Source of the DNA: Nitrospira sp.
GTDB taxonomy: Bacteria; Nitrospirota; Nitrospiria; Nitrospirales; Nitrospiraceae
Direction: 5' to 3'
Assembly (NCBI GenBank): GCA_016873495.1
Contig: VGXC01000029.1
Span: 1-35,649, forward strand
Length of the DNA stretch: 35,649 bases
Of this stretch, positions 24,033 through 32,345 are shown one piece after another (position 1 is the first letter of the stretch; every line of letters begins with the position of its first letter). Made by a program: the position numbers and the translations under genes. A model generated the notes under the pieces. The model was given only the letters and a program-made list of their open reading frames with translations, was not told the DNA's origin and did no database searches.

Positions 24033-24061
24033 TTGCAATCGTTCCGCCTCGCAGCTACCAT
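24033..24061 (+). promoter_or_regulatory. Possible promoter placed directly before the ATG at 24069
   Basis: TTGCAA (24033-24038) and TACCAT (24056-24061) are 17 nt apart. The -10 box ends 7 nt before the ATG at 24069, which would make the mRNA leaderless. The -10 match is weak. Confidence 0.35.
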
Positions 24062-24068
24062 GCCCGTC

Positions 24069-24911
24069 ATGTCCTCTCCACAATCAACACCGGGGCCGCC
24101 CTGGCAGGACATCGAACACTGGTGGGTCGGCATGGCTACCCGTTTAGGCGTGGCCGAGCGGAGCCAGGTCTTCTTCAAGAACGCCCTGGGACCGGGCAGG
24201 GTGCTGGAGCGGGCGGATAACGTCGGCGGCGATGTCCACTACCTTCTCTTCGTGCTGCTGCGTTACTGGATTCCACCGGTGCTGCCCCCTCCGGGCCGCG
24301 AGCGGACCGCCAAAAGCGATCAAGACTATTGGCTGGAGTCGCAGGAAATTCTCAAAACCGCCGTGGTCCGCCTGCGCGAGCTCAAACCGCTGATCGAGTT
24401 GTTGACCGCGGGCAATCCGTTGGCCGAGACAGCCTCGCCCGACCCACAGCCCTCCAAACCGGTCGTGGAGGTGGAGCTGGCGAGCATGTTGGAAGGGATC
24501 GCGGAAGTGGCGGGCAGCTACGGAGGGCCCGACTACACGTCGGTGATCAAGAACTTCGACCCGATCCCGCTGCGGCAGACGCAGCCGTTCAAACACAATA
24601 AGAAGAACAGCGCGGAGCTCTGGGTCCTGTTCCTGCTGCGGGAGCATTTCCGCGAGCGGGGACTGGGCAAGGACCGCTACTGGCCGCTGATCGCCGATGT
24701 GGCGGCCGCCGCCGGCATTCACCAGCCTTCCGGGATTCCCTACCAGGCGGACGAACTCAAATCCTGGTGGCAGAAGAACTGGCCCCGCACCTACACGATG
24801 TTGGAACAGAAAAGCGCCGCGACCGAACCGTCCGGCGCCGCCTACAGGCACGACTTCGACTGGTTCAAGGCTTGGTTTGGCTGGCAGCTCTCACGCCCAC
24901 CACAGGCATAA
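24069..24911 (+). CDS. Unrecognised soluble protein
   Basis: A 280-residue protein for which I know no family. It has no signal peptide or membrane helix. Tryptophan-rich segments stand out: QDIEHWWVGMATRLG near the N-terminus, ADELKSWWQKNWPRTY, and FDWFKAWFGWQL at the end. The middle is charged and probably helical (QEILKTAVVRLRELKPLIELLTAG). A start at 24060 (MPVM) is also possible. No Shine-Dalgarno is visible before either ATG, and a weak promoter sits directly upstream, so a leaderless mRNA starting at 24069 is the working model. The gene stands alone between gpmA (divergent) and the DUF2628 gene (convergent, 13 nt away). Confidence 0.7.
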   Translation: MSSPQSTPGPPWQDIEHWWVGMATRLGVAERSQVFFKNALGPGRVLERADNVGGDVHYLLFVLLRYWIPPVLPPPGRERTAKSDQDYWLESQEILKTAVVRLRELKPLIELLTAGNPLAETASPDPQPSKPVVEVELASMLEGIAEVAGSYGGPDYTSVIKNFDPIPLRQTQPFKHNKKNSAELWVLFLLREHFRERGLGKDRYWPLIADVAAAAGIHQPSGIPYQADELKSWWQKNWPRTYTMLEQKSAATEPSGAAYRHDFDWFKAWFGWQLSRPPQA

Positions 24912-24924
24912 CGGCCGAGGCAGC

Positions 24925-25584
24925 CTAGGACTCCAGCGACGCGCGGCTTTTAGGTGGAGCCGGCTTCAGCGTCGGGAACGGGTTTCCTTCCTGCGGGCCT
25001 TCCTGGATCGCCTTGATCAGCACGGCGAACATGAGGATGTGCAAGGCCACGCCGACCCAGATCACATACGGCTGCACGCCGCCCAAGTCCTTCAACGACT
25101 GTTCCTGCACCCGGCCGCCCAAGCTGGCCTTCTCTTTGATCGCCGCCACATGCTCCCGCACATGCCAGTAGTAGATGTAGTTGGCGCTGGCGCCGGCCAT
25201 GACGCGCCAAACGACGCCGACCGTGAGGTCGCCGGTGAAGTAGGCCGAGAGGACCGGGCCGATGGCGTAGACCGCCGCGTACAGGTACATTTTTCGGTAG
25301 AGAAACCACAGGAACGGGTCGAAGAGGAAGGCCGGCCAGTGCCAGGTCAGGGCGAACCGCGGTTCGTCGCCGCCGGTGAACTTGCGGAACTGTTCCAGGT
25401 ACCGGTCCGCGTTCTGTCCGATGAAGGAGCGCCAGAGCTGCTGCTCGTCCAGGATCGGCGGAGCGGGCTCCTCCACCGGCTGGTCCGCCGATTGTGCGGC
25501 TACTTCCGCGAATACCGCGCCGCATTGTGAGCAAAAGCGAGCCTCGTCCGGGTTCTGTTGCTCGCATTGGGAGCAAGGTTTCAT
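24925..25584 (-). CDS. Zinc-ribbon DUF2628 membrane protein
   Basis: A 219-residue protein. The N-terminal zinc ribbon has two CxxC pairs (Cys4/Cys7 and Cys18/Cys21, MKPCSQC and RFCSQCG). An acidic linker leads to a DUF2628 domain, recognised by FALTWHWPAFLFDPFLWFLYRKMY at about 77-100. Two to three more hydrophobic segments follow (YAAVYAIGPVLSAYFTG, VGVVWRVMAGASANYIYYW, YVIWVGVALHILMFAVLI). The function of this family is unknown; the ribbon is probably cytoplasmic. The ATG at 25584 lies 8 nt after a good -10 box with no Shine-Dalgarno, which suggests leaderless translation. Confidence 0.85.
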   Translation of the reverse strand: MKPCSQCEQQNPDEARFCSQCGAVFAEVAAQSADQPVEEPAPPILDEQQLWRSFIGQNADRYLEQFRKFTGGDEPRFALTWHWPAFLFDPFLWFLYRKMYLYAAVYAIGPVLSAYFTGDLTVGVVWRVMAGASANYIYYWHVREHVAAIKEKASLGGRVQEQSLKDLGGVQPYVIWVGVALHILMFAVLIKAIQEGPQEGNPFPTLKPAPPKSRASLES

Positions 25585-25592
25585 GCTCTGAA

Positions 25593-25621
25593 CTTATAGC
25601 ACTCTTGCCCGAGGCTCACAA
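25593..25621 (-). promoter_or_regulatory. Promoter of the DUF2628 gene, likely leaderless
   Basis: On the minus strand TTGTGA (25621-25616) and TATAAG (25598-25593) are 17 nt apart, with TGC before the -10 box. Only 8 nt separate the -10 box from the ATG. Confidence 0.65.
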
Positions 25622-25697
25622 GGGCACCGCCGGCCCGCCTTGGTGAAATTCCTCAATAGGGAGAAGGGGATACGGCATTCCGACAGGGAGTTTCATA

Positions 25698-25727
25698 TTG
25701 CGTTCGGCGCCAGCGATATGCTACGTT
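25698..25727 (+). promoter_or_regulatory. argD: Weak promoter candidate for the arg/lys gene block
   Basis: TTGCGT (25698-25703) and TACGTT (25722-25727), 18 nt apart with TGC before the -10, lie 28 nt before argD. Both hexamers match poorly, and an overlapping TATGCT (25717-25722) is an alternative -10. No ARG-box-like palindrome was found. Confidence 0.3.
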
Positions 25728-25755
25728 CTGTGAATTCTCGCGAGCCTGGAGCGAC

Positions 25756-26949
25756 ATGCCGACCGACTTGCTGCAAGAAAATGAAGCCCGCTACCTGATG
25801 CACACCTATGCCCGCTGGCCGGTCTCCATCGTCCGCGGCCGCGGGTGCAAGGTTTACGACCTGGAAGGGCGCGAATATCTCGATTTCGTCGGCGGCATCG
25901 CCGTCAATCTGCTGGGGTATTCGCACCCGGACCTGGTCGCGGCCATTCAGAAGCAGGCGCAGCAACTCCTGCACGCCTCCAACCTTTACTACACCGAGCC
26001 GCAAGTGAAGCTGGCCAAGACGCTGGTGGACCATTCCTTCGCCGACAAGGTGTTTTTCGGCAACAGCGGCGCCGAGGCGAACGAGGCGGCGATTAAGCTG
26101 GCGCGCCGCTATGCCCATCTGAAGTACGGGCCTAATCGCTTCGAGATCGTGACGATGCAGCAGTCGTTTCATGGCCGCACCATGGCCACCCTCACCGCCA
26201 CCGGCCAGGAGAAAGTGCAAAAGGGGTTCGAGCCGCTCCTGCCCGGCTTCACCTCCGTGCCCTTCAACGACCTGGCGGCGGTCGAACGAGCCCTGAGCCC
26301 CGCCACGGCGGCGGTGCTGGTGGAACCGGTGCAAGGGGAGGGCGGTGTCCGCGTGGCCGACCGGGTCTACCTGCAGGGACTGCGCGAGTTGTGTCGCCAG
26401 CGGGACATCCTGCTGATCTTCGACGAGATCCAGACCGGCATGGGCCGCACCGGCACCCTGTTCGCCTACGAACATTTTGGCGTCGCGCCGGACATCATGA
26501 CGCTCGCCAAGGGGCTGGGCGGCGGCGTGCCGATCGGCGCCTGCCTGGCGACGGACCAAGTGGCCGCGGCCTTCACGCCCGGGACCCACGCCTCCACCTT
26601 CGGCGGGAATCCCCTGGCCTGCGCCGCCGCCTTGGCGGTCTTCGAGGTCTTGTTGGAAGGCAAGGTCTTGGAGCAGGGGCGACGCATGGGGGAATATTTG
26701 GCCAAGGGCCTGAAGGACATCGAAGAGCGGCTCCCCGTCGTGAAGGAGGCTCGCGGGCTCGGCCTCCTGCAGGGCCTGGAACTCACGATCGACGGCAAGC
26801 CGGTCGTCGCGGACTGCTTGGCGCGTGGCCTTCTGATCAACTGCACGGCGGAACGGGTGCTGCGGTTCATTCCGCCCCTCATCATCGCCCAACGCGAGAT
26901 CGACCGGTTGCTGGAGACCCTGTCCACGGTCCTCAGCAAGCGGGTCTAG
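25756..26949 (+). CDS. argD: Acetylornithine aminotransferase
   Basis: A 397-residue class III PLP aminotransferase that converts N-acetylglutamate semialdehyde to N-acetylornithine. Members of this family often also serve as succinyl-diaminopimelate aminotransferase. The PLP lysine is Lys252 in TLAKGLGGGVPIGA. The cofactor region FFGNSGAEANEAAIKLAR and the Asp in LIFDEIQTGMGRTG are intact. The substrate-binding HASTFGGNPLACAAALAVFE is typical. The N-terminal YARWPVSIVRGRGCKVYDLEGREYLDFVGGIAVNLLG is characteristic of ArgD. GGAG lies 4 nt before the ATG. It begins a plus-strand block of arginine and lysine genes; argB and argC/argJ are not in the window. Confidence 0.95.
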   Translation: MPTDLLQENEARYLMHTYARWPVSIVRGRGCKVYDLEGREYLDFVGGIAVNLLGYSHPDLVAAIQKQAQQLLHASNLYYTEPQVKLAKTLVDHSFADKVFFGNSGAEANEAAIKLARRYAHLKYGPNRFEIVTMQQSFHGRTMATLTATGQEKVQKGFEPLLPGFTSVPFNDLAAVERALSPATAAVLVEPVQGEGGVRVADRVYLQGLRELCRQRDILLIFDEIQTGMGRTGTLFAYEHFGVAPDIMTLAKGLGGGVPIGACLATDQVAAAFTPGTHASTFGGNPLACAAALAVFEVLLEGKVLEQGRRMGEYLAKGLKDIEERLPVVKEARGLGLLQGLELTIDGKPVVADCLARGLLINCTAERVLRFIPPLIIAQREIDRLLETLSTVLSKRV

Positions 26950-27073
26950 CCGGCGGCACGATACTCACTTTCGCGCAAGACCGTGACGATCGGTAGCCAT
27001 GGGGAGCGGGTCAGTGTTTTCACGAAGATCGCCGACAGGAAAGCGGAGGGGGCCTCGCGGGCTTCGATCGGCC

Positions 27074-28045
27074 ATGTCGAACGGAAGCGGGCCGTCGGAG
27101 AACAAGGACCTGCTGACGGTGGCGGCGCTCCCGACCGCCCGCGTGACCCGCCTGCTCGCACTGGCGGCTAAGCTCAAAACCCTCCGGCGGCGACACGCCT
27201 TGCACCAGCCCCTGCGCGGGATGACTCTGGGCCTCCTGTTCGAGAAACCTTCCACGCGCACGCGGGTCTCCTTCGAGGCCGGGATGAGCCAGCTCGGCGG
27301 GCAATCGCTGTTTCTCTCCGCGGCGGACATCCAGCTGTGCCGCGGAGAAAGCGTCGCGGATACGGCTCGCGTGCTCTCCCGCTATCTGGACGGACTCGTG
27401 ATCCGGACCTACGACCATGCGCTCGTCGAGGAATGGGCGCGCGAAGCCACCATCCCCGTCATCAACGGACTGACGGACCTCTGCCATCCCTGCCAGGCGC
27501 TCGCGGACCTGCTGACGATCAAGGAACGGAAGGGCCGGTTGCGCGGCATCAAGCTCGCTTACGTCGGGGACGGGAATAACGTGGCCAATTCGCTGATCGA
27601 AGCCGCGGCCCAAACCGGAATGGCGATCAGCCTGGCCTGTCCGAGCGGCTACGAGCCGGATTCGCGGATCGTCAAGGAAGCGCGCGCCGCAACCGTCGGC
27701 ACCGGAGCCTCGATCGAGCTCGTCCGAGAGCCCCTGCTGGCGGTCAAGGAGGCCGACGTGCTCTACACCGACGTGTGGATCAGCATGGGGCAGGAACGGG
27801 AACAGAACCGGCGCGTGAAGGAGTTGGCCCCGTACCAACTCAATGAACGCCTGGCCAAAGAGGCCAAGCCGGATGCCATCGTCATGCACTGCCTGCCGGC
27901 GCACCGAGGGCAAGAGATCACGGCCGGCCTGCTCGACGGCCCCCAGTCCGTCGTGCTGGACCAGGCGGAAAACCGGCTGCACATGCAGAAAGCCATTCTG
28001 GTCGAATTGCTGTCCAGGCGCGGAGCCATGGAGTCGGGGCACTAG
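27074..28045 (+). CDS. argF: Ornithine carbamoyltransferase
   Basis: A 323-residue enzyme making citrulline from ornithine and carbamoyl phosphate. The carbamoyl-phosphate loop is STRTR (60-64, FEKPSTRTRVSFE), followed by HPCQ (138-141). The ornithine-binding residues lie in DVWISMGQE and HCLPAHRG with Cys273. The start at 27074 gives an N-terminus (SENKDLLTVAAL) in line with the family; a start at 26999 would add 25 Arg-rich residues. Neither has a good Shine-Dalgarno, and both are preceded by the word GATCGG, so the exact start is uncertain. It lies 124 nt after argD and 45 nt before argG. Confidence 0.93.
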   Translation: MSNGSGPSENKDLLTVAALPTARVTRLLALAAKLKTLRRRHALHQPLRGMTLGLLFEKPSTRTRVSFEAGMSQLGGQSLFLSAADIQLCRGESVADTARVLSRYLDGLVIRTYDHALVEEWAREATIPVINGLTDLCHPCQALADLLTIKERKGRLRGIKLAYVGDGNNVANSLIEAAAQTGMAISLACPSGYEPDSRIVKEARAATVGTGASIELVREPLLAVKEADVLYTDVWISMGQEREQNRRVKELAPYQLNERLAKEAKPDAIVMHCLPAHRGQEITAGLLDGPQSVVLDQAENRLHMQKAILVELLSRRGAMESGH

Positions 28046-28090
28046 GATTTGTCGTTCCGCGCCTCGCATCCCACGGAGAAAGAGAACGAC

Positions 28091-29311
28091 ATGAAGCATC
28101 GCAAGATCAACAAGGTCGTTTTAGCCTATTCGGGCGGTTTGGACACGTCCGTGATCCTTCGATGGCTGCTGGAGACCTACGACTGCACAGTCGTGGCCTT
28201 CTGCGCCGATCTGGGGCAGGGGGAAGACCTTAAGGCGGTGAAGGCCAAGGCCCTCGCGGTCGGCGCTTCGAAAGTCTACGTCGAAGACCTGCGCGAGACC
28301 TTCGTCAAAGACCATGTCTTCCCGATGCTGCGAGGCAACGCGGTCTACGAAGGCACCTACCTCTTGGGGACGTCGATCGCCAGACCTTTGATCGCCAAGC
28401 GGCAGATCGAGCTGGCGCAGAAGGAGGGAGCCGACGCGGTGTCGCACGGCGCGACCGGCAAGGGCAACGACCAGGTCCGGTTCGAGCTCACCTACATGGC
28501 CCTGGACCCGCGGGTGCGGATCATCGCCCCCTGGCGCGAATGGACGATGAAGTCGCGGCGCGAGTTGATCGAGTACGCGGAGAAATACGGGATTCCGGTC
28601 ACCGCCACCAAAGCCAAGCCGTACAGCACGGACCCGAACTTGTTTCACATCAGCTACGAGGGCGGCATTCTGGAGGACCCCTGGGCGGCGCCGCCCGATG
28701 AAATCTTCCAGTTGACGGTCTCGCCGGAGAAGGCGCCGAACAAGCCCCGCTTCGTCGAGATCGAGTACCAGAAGGGAGACCCGGTGGCGGTGGACGGGAA
28801 GCGCATGAGTCCGGCCACGCTCCTGGCCCATTTGAATCGCCTGGGCGGAGAGCACGGGGTCGGGCGGGTGGACTTGGTGGAGAATCGCTACGTGGGCATG
28901 AAGTCCCGCGGGGTGTACGAAACGCCGGGCGGGACGATCCTGCATGCGGCGCACCGGGGCTTGGAATCCTTGACGCTGGACCGGGAGGTCTTGCACCTGC
29001 GGGACAGCTTGATCCCTCGGTACGCCGAGCTGATCTACTACGGCTACTGGTATGCCCCGGAGCGGACGATGTTGCAGACCGCCTTCGACGAGGCGCAGAA
29101 AGATGTGAGCGGCACGGTGCGCGTGAAGCTCTACAAAGGGTCCTGCACGGTGGTGGGGCGGAAGTCGGACCGGTCGCTCTACCGGCTGGACCTGGCCACC
29201 TTTGAAGAAGACGAGGCCTACCGCCAGAAGGATGCGGAAGGATTCATCCGCCTCAGCGCCCTGCGCCTGGCGATCCGGACCCAGCGGACAAAGAAGAAAC
29301 GTAGTTCGTGA
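28091..29311 (+). CDS. argG: Argininosuccinate synthase
   Basis: A 406-residue enzyme joining citrulline and aspartate at the cost of ATP. The ATP-pyrophosphatase P-loop is AYSGGLDTS (13-21). Other family blocks are [35 protein letters not shown] and [19 protein letters not shown] 28091 starts the typical [16 protein letters not shown]; the GGAGAAAGAGAA stretch upstream serves as ribosome site. The stop codon overlaps a repeated word, TTCGTGAAGCG, that continues into the gap before argH. Confidence 0.96.
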   Translation: MKHRKINKVVLAYSGGLDTSVILRWLLETYDCTVVAFCADLGQGEDLKAVKAKALAVGASKVYVEDLRETFVKDHVFPMLRGNAVYEGTYLLGTSIARPLIAKRQIELAQKEGADAVSHGATGKGNDQVRFELTYMALDPRVRIIAPWREWTMKSRRELIEYAEKYGIPVTATKAKPYSTDPNLFHISYEGGILEDPWAAPPDEIFQLTVSPEKAPNKPRFVEIEYQKGDPVAVDGKRMSPATLLAHLNRLGGEHGVGRVDLVENRYVGMKSRGVYETPGGTILHAAHRGLESLTLDREVLHLRDSLIPRYAELIYYGYWYAPERTMLQTAFDEAQKDVSGTVRVKLYKGSCTVVGRKSDRSLYRLDLATFEEDEAYRQKDAEGFIRLSALRLAIRTQRTKKKRSS

Positions 29312-29430
29312 AGCGTATCTCGTGAAGCGGGTTGGAAGAAAACCCATGAGCCAAAAGAAACGATCGGGCGCTCATAAAGGAAAGACAGCGGCTTCCGGAC
29401 GCTCGCGCACGACGCTTCACGTTTCACGCG
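29306..29430. repeat. Direct/inverted repeat spanning the argG-argH junction
   Basis: TCGTGAAGCG occurs at 29306-29315 and 29320-29329. The complementary CGCTTCACG is at 29413-29421, followed by the related TTTCACGCG. The arms enclose the argH ribosome site, start codon and first 20 or so codons. Confidence 0.6.
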
Positions 29431-30806
29431 AGACGGCCAAACTGTGGGCCGGACGGTTCACGGAGCGGACCGATAAGTTGGTCGAGGCCTTTACCTCCTC
29501 GCTGGCCTTCGATCGCCGGCTCTTTGCCCACGACATCGAGGGCAGCATCGCCCATGCCAAGACGCTGGGAAAGGCCGGAGTCCTGACAGGCCGGGACGTC
29601 TCGGCCATCCTGCGCGGCCTGGCAGTTGTGCGGGCCGAGTTGGAGAAGGGCCGTTTCCCTTTCGCCCCCCAGGACGAGGACGTTCACATGGCCATCGAAC
29701 GCCGGCTCACGGAACTGATCGGTCCGGTAGGCGGCAAGCTGCATACGGGCCGGAGCCGGAACGACCAGGTGGCCCTGGACTTGCGGCTCTACCTGCGGCA
29801 GGAACTCGGCCGGCTGCTCGAAGGCGTGACGCACCTCCAACGGTCGCTCGTCGGGCAGGCGCGCGCCCATCAGGATGTGGCCATGCCCGGGTACACACAC
29901 TTGCAGCGCGCCCAACCGGTGTTGTTCGCCCATCACCTGCTGGCCTATGTGGAGATGCTGGAGCGGGACAAGGGACGCCTGCGCGATGCGCTGGCGCGAA
30001 TCAACGTCATGCCGCTGGGATCCGGCGCGCTGGCCGGCAGCAACTATCCGGTGGACCGGGCCTACACGGCCAAACTCCTGGGATTCCCCCGCGTCACGGA
30101 AAACAGCCTGGATGCGGTCTCCGACCGGGATTTTGCGATCGAAGCCCTGGCCGCGCTGGCGTTGGTCATGATGCACCTGTCGCGGCTGAGCGAAGAATTG
30201 GTCCTCTGGTCCTCGCAGGAATTCCGGTTTGTGGACCTACCGGACGCCTTCTGCACCGGCAGCAGCATGATGCCGCAGAAGAAAAACCCGGATGTGCCCG
30301 AATTAGTCCGCGGCAAGACCGGCCGCGTATACGGGCACTTGCTGGCGCTGCTGACGACGATGAAGGGCTTGCCGCTGAGCTACAACCGCGATCTCCAGGA
30401 AGACAAGGAGCCGCTGTTCGACGCATTGGATACGGTCTCCGCCTCGGTCGAGGTCCTGGCCGCCCTGCTCAAGGGACTCACGGTGAACCGCAAGGCCCTG
30501 GCCTGGTCTGTCAACTCCGGCTACTTGCTGGCGACCGAGTTGGCCGATTATCTGGTGACGAAAGGCGTGCCGTTTCGCCAGGCCCATGCCGTGACCGGCC
30601 GCGTCGTCCGAGATTGCATCGATCGCAACCGGGACTTGCGCGACCTGACGCTGACGGACTTGCGGTCCTTCTCGGACCGGTTCGGGAAGGACGCGCTCGC
30701 CGTGCTCACGGTGACAGGCGCCATCGAACGGAAAGCCCAGATCGGCGGCACCGCGCACAAGCGGGTCGCGGCGCGCATCAAGCAGTGGGAGCAGGCCTTG
30801 CGATGA
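29346..30806 (+). CDS. argH: Argininosuccinate lyase
   Basis: A 486-residue fumarase-superfamily enzyme that splits argininosuccinate into arginine and fumarate, the last step of arginine synthesis. The superfamily signature GSSMMPQKKNPD contains the catalytic Ser306/Ser307 pair. The regions LHTGRSRNDQVALDLRLY and MPGYTHLQRAQP are also intact. The conserved enzyme begins at KLWAGRF (about residue 32), so about 30 extra residues precede it. These are basic and partly encoded by the repeat that crosses the argG-argH gap. ATG 29346 has GGAAG 8 nt upstream, and no later in-frame start precedes KLWAGRF. The stop overlaps the next start by 4 nt. Confidence 0.94.
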   Translation: MSQKKRSGAHKGKTAASGRSRTTLHVSRETAKLWAGRFTERTDKLVEAFTSSLAFDRRLFAHDIEGSIAHAKTLGKAGVLTGRDVSAILRGLAVVRAELEKGRFPFAPQDEDVHMAIERRLTELIGPVGGKLHTGRSRNDQVALDLRLYLRQELGRLLEGVTHLQRSLVGQARAHQDVAMPGYTHLQRAQPVLFAHHLLAYVEMLERDKGRLRDALARINVMPLGSGALAGSNYPVDRAYTAKLLGFPRVTENSLDAVSDRDFAIEALAALALVMMHLSRLSEELVLWSSQEFRFVDLPDAFCTGSSMMPQKKNPDVPELVRGKTGRVYGHLLALLTTMKGLPLSYNRDLQEDKEPLFDALDTVSASVEVLAALLKGLTVNRKALAWSVNSGYLLATELADYLVTKGVPFRQAHAVTGRVVRDCIDRNRDLRDLTLTDLRSFSDRFGKDALAVLTVTGAIERKAQIGGTAHKRVAARIKQWEQALR

Positions 30807-31018
30807 GGTTCGCGTTCCTGATCGGCGCCTTGTGGCTCGCGACGCTGTCGAGCTGTGGGACGGTCGGACCGCCGATTCCCCCGGAGGACATCGGCGTGGC
30901 CGCCAAGCTGGAGAGGGAACGGACCAGGGCCAAGCAACAACCGGCGCCCCCCAAGGAACCGGAAAAGGAAGACGACCGTCCGGAGGATGAGAACCAACAA
31001 CTGCCGCTTCCGCGATGA
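30803..31018 (+). CDS. Small LptM/LppL-like lipoprotein
   Basis: A 71-residue lipoprotein. The signal MRFAFLIGALWLATLSSC gives a lipidated Cys18, followed by GTVGPPIPPE. The CG-x-x-GP-x-x-PP pattern resembles LptM (YifL) of E. coli and LppL of Pseudomonas, which assist LptD assembly at the outer membrane. The rest is a charged, Pro/Glu/Lys-rich tail (KEPEKEDDRPEDENQ). In Proteobacteria this gene sits directly before lysA and/or dapF, exactly as here, which strengthens the assignment. The start overlaps the argH stop (ATGA). Confidence 0.75.
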   Translation: MRFAFLIGALWLATLSSCGTVGPPIPPEDIGVAAKLERERTRAKQQPAPPKEPEKEDDRPEDENQQLPLPR

Positions 31019-31059
31019 ACGCGCGGCCGGCGACGATGATGACGTGACGAGGATCGAGC

Positions 31060-32319
31060 ATGACCGACTTTCATTATAAAAACGGAGAGCTCTATTGCGA
31101 GGACGTGCCGCTCAGCCGGATCGCCAAAGAGCTAGGCACGCCTTGCTATATCTACAGCCACGCCGCGCTGATCCGGCACTTCCGGGCCTTCGACAGCGCG
31201 TTCCAGAGCGTGCCGCACATCGTGGCCTTTGCCATGAAATCCAACTCCAATATCGGCCTCTTGCGGCTCATGGCCAATGAAGGGAGCGGCGCGGACATCG
31301 TTTCGGGCGGGGAACTGTACCGGGCGCTGAAAGCCGGGGTGTCGCCGGCGAAGATCGTCTTCGCCGGCGTGGGGAAGAACCGGGAGGAGATCCGGTACGC
31401 GCTCTCGACGGACATCCTCATGTTCAACGTCGAGTCCTCCGCCGAGCTGCGCGCCATCGACGAGGTGGCGGCCGAGATGGGGTGCAAGGCCCGCGTTGCG
31501 TTGCGGATCAACCCGGACATCGATCCCAAGACCCACCCCTACATTTCCACGGGCCTCAAGAAGAGCAAGTTCGGCATCAGCGCGGACCGGGCGCTGGAAG
31601 AATTCAAGTTGGCCTCTTCGCTCAAACACATCGAGGTCGTCGGGGTCCACAAGCACATTGGCTCCCAGTTGACCGACATTACGCCCTTCGTGGATGCCTT
31701 GAAGAAAGTCCTGGGCCTGGTGGAAGCCTTGAAGGCGCAGGGCTCGAACATCCGCTATATCAACATCGGCGGCGGTCTGGGCATTACCTATTCGGACGAG
31801 GTGCCGCCCCAGCCCCACCACCTCGCGGAAGCCATTGCGCCGCTGGTGCGGGACCTCAAGTGCATGCTCATCATGGAGCCGGGCCGCGTCATCGTCGGCA
31901 ACGCCGGAATTTTGCTCACGCGCGTCTTATATAACAAGGAAGGCGAGGCCAAGCATTTCGTGATCGTGGATGCGGCCATGAACGACCTGATCCGTCCCAG
32001 CCTTTACGGGGCCTACCACGAGATCAAGACGGTGCACGAAGCAGCCGGCGCCAAAAAGCATCAGGTGGACGTGGTGGGGCCGGTCTGTGAATCGGGAGAC
32101 TTCCTGGCCAAGGACCGGGCCATGCCGGGCGTCAAGCCGGGCGACCTGCTGGCAGTGATGAGCGCAGGCGCTTACGGGTTTGTGATGTCGTCGAATTACA
32201 ATTCCAGGCCTCGCGGCCCGGAGGTGATGGTCAAGGGCGGGGAGGTCCACGTGATCCGGTCGCGGGAAACTTACGAGGACCTGGTCCACGGCGAAGCCAT
32301 CCCGGAGTTTTTACGGTGA
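31060..32319 (+). CDS. lysA: Diaminopimelate decarboxylase
   Basis: A 419-residue fold-type III PLP enzyme that decarboxylates meso-diaminopimelate to lysine. The PLP lysine is Lys60 (FAMKSNSN). Other family residues are in GVHKHIGSQ, the phosphate-binding GGGLGI and EPGR, and the active-site CESGDFLA with its conserved Cys. The N-terminal FHYKNGELYCEDVPLSRIAKELGTPCYIYS is typical of bacterial LysA. GAGGATCGAGC precedes the ATG. Its last bases overlap a GTG that could also start dapF, though a better dapF start lies downstream. Confidence 0.96.
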   Translation: MTDFHYKNGELYCEDVPLSRIAKELGTPCYIYSHAALIRHFRAFDSAFQSVPHIVAFAMKSNSNIGLLRLMANEGSGADIVSGGELYRALKAGVSPAKIVFAGVGKNREEIRYALSTDILMFNVESSAELRAIDEVAAEMGCKARVALRINPDIDPKTHPYISTGLKKSKFGISADRALEEFKLASSLKHIEVVGVHKHIGSQLTDITPFVDALKKVLGLVEALKAQGSNIRYINIGGGLGITYSDEVPPQPHHLAEAIAPLVRDLKCMLIMEPGRVIVGNAGILLTRVLYNKEGEAKHFVIVDAAMNDLIRPSLYGAYHEIKTVHEAAGAKKHQVDVVGPVCESGDFLAKDRAMPGVKPGDLLAVMSAGAYGFVMSSNYNSRPRGPEVMVKGGEVHVIRSRETYEDLVHGEAIPEFLR

Positions 32320-32345
32320 GCATCCAGCGAAGGAGGTCGGCGGGG

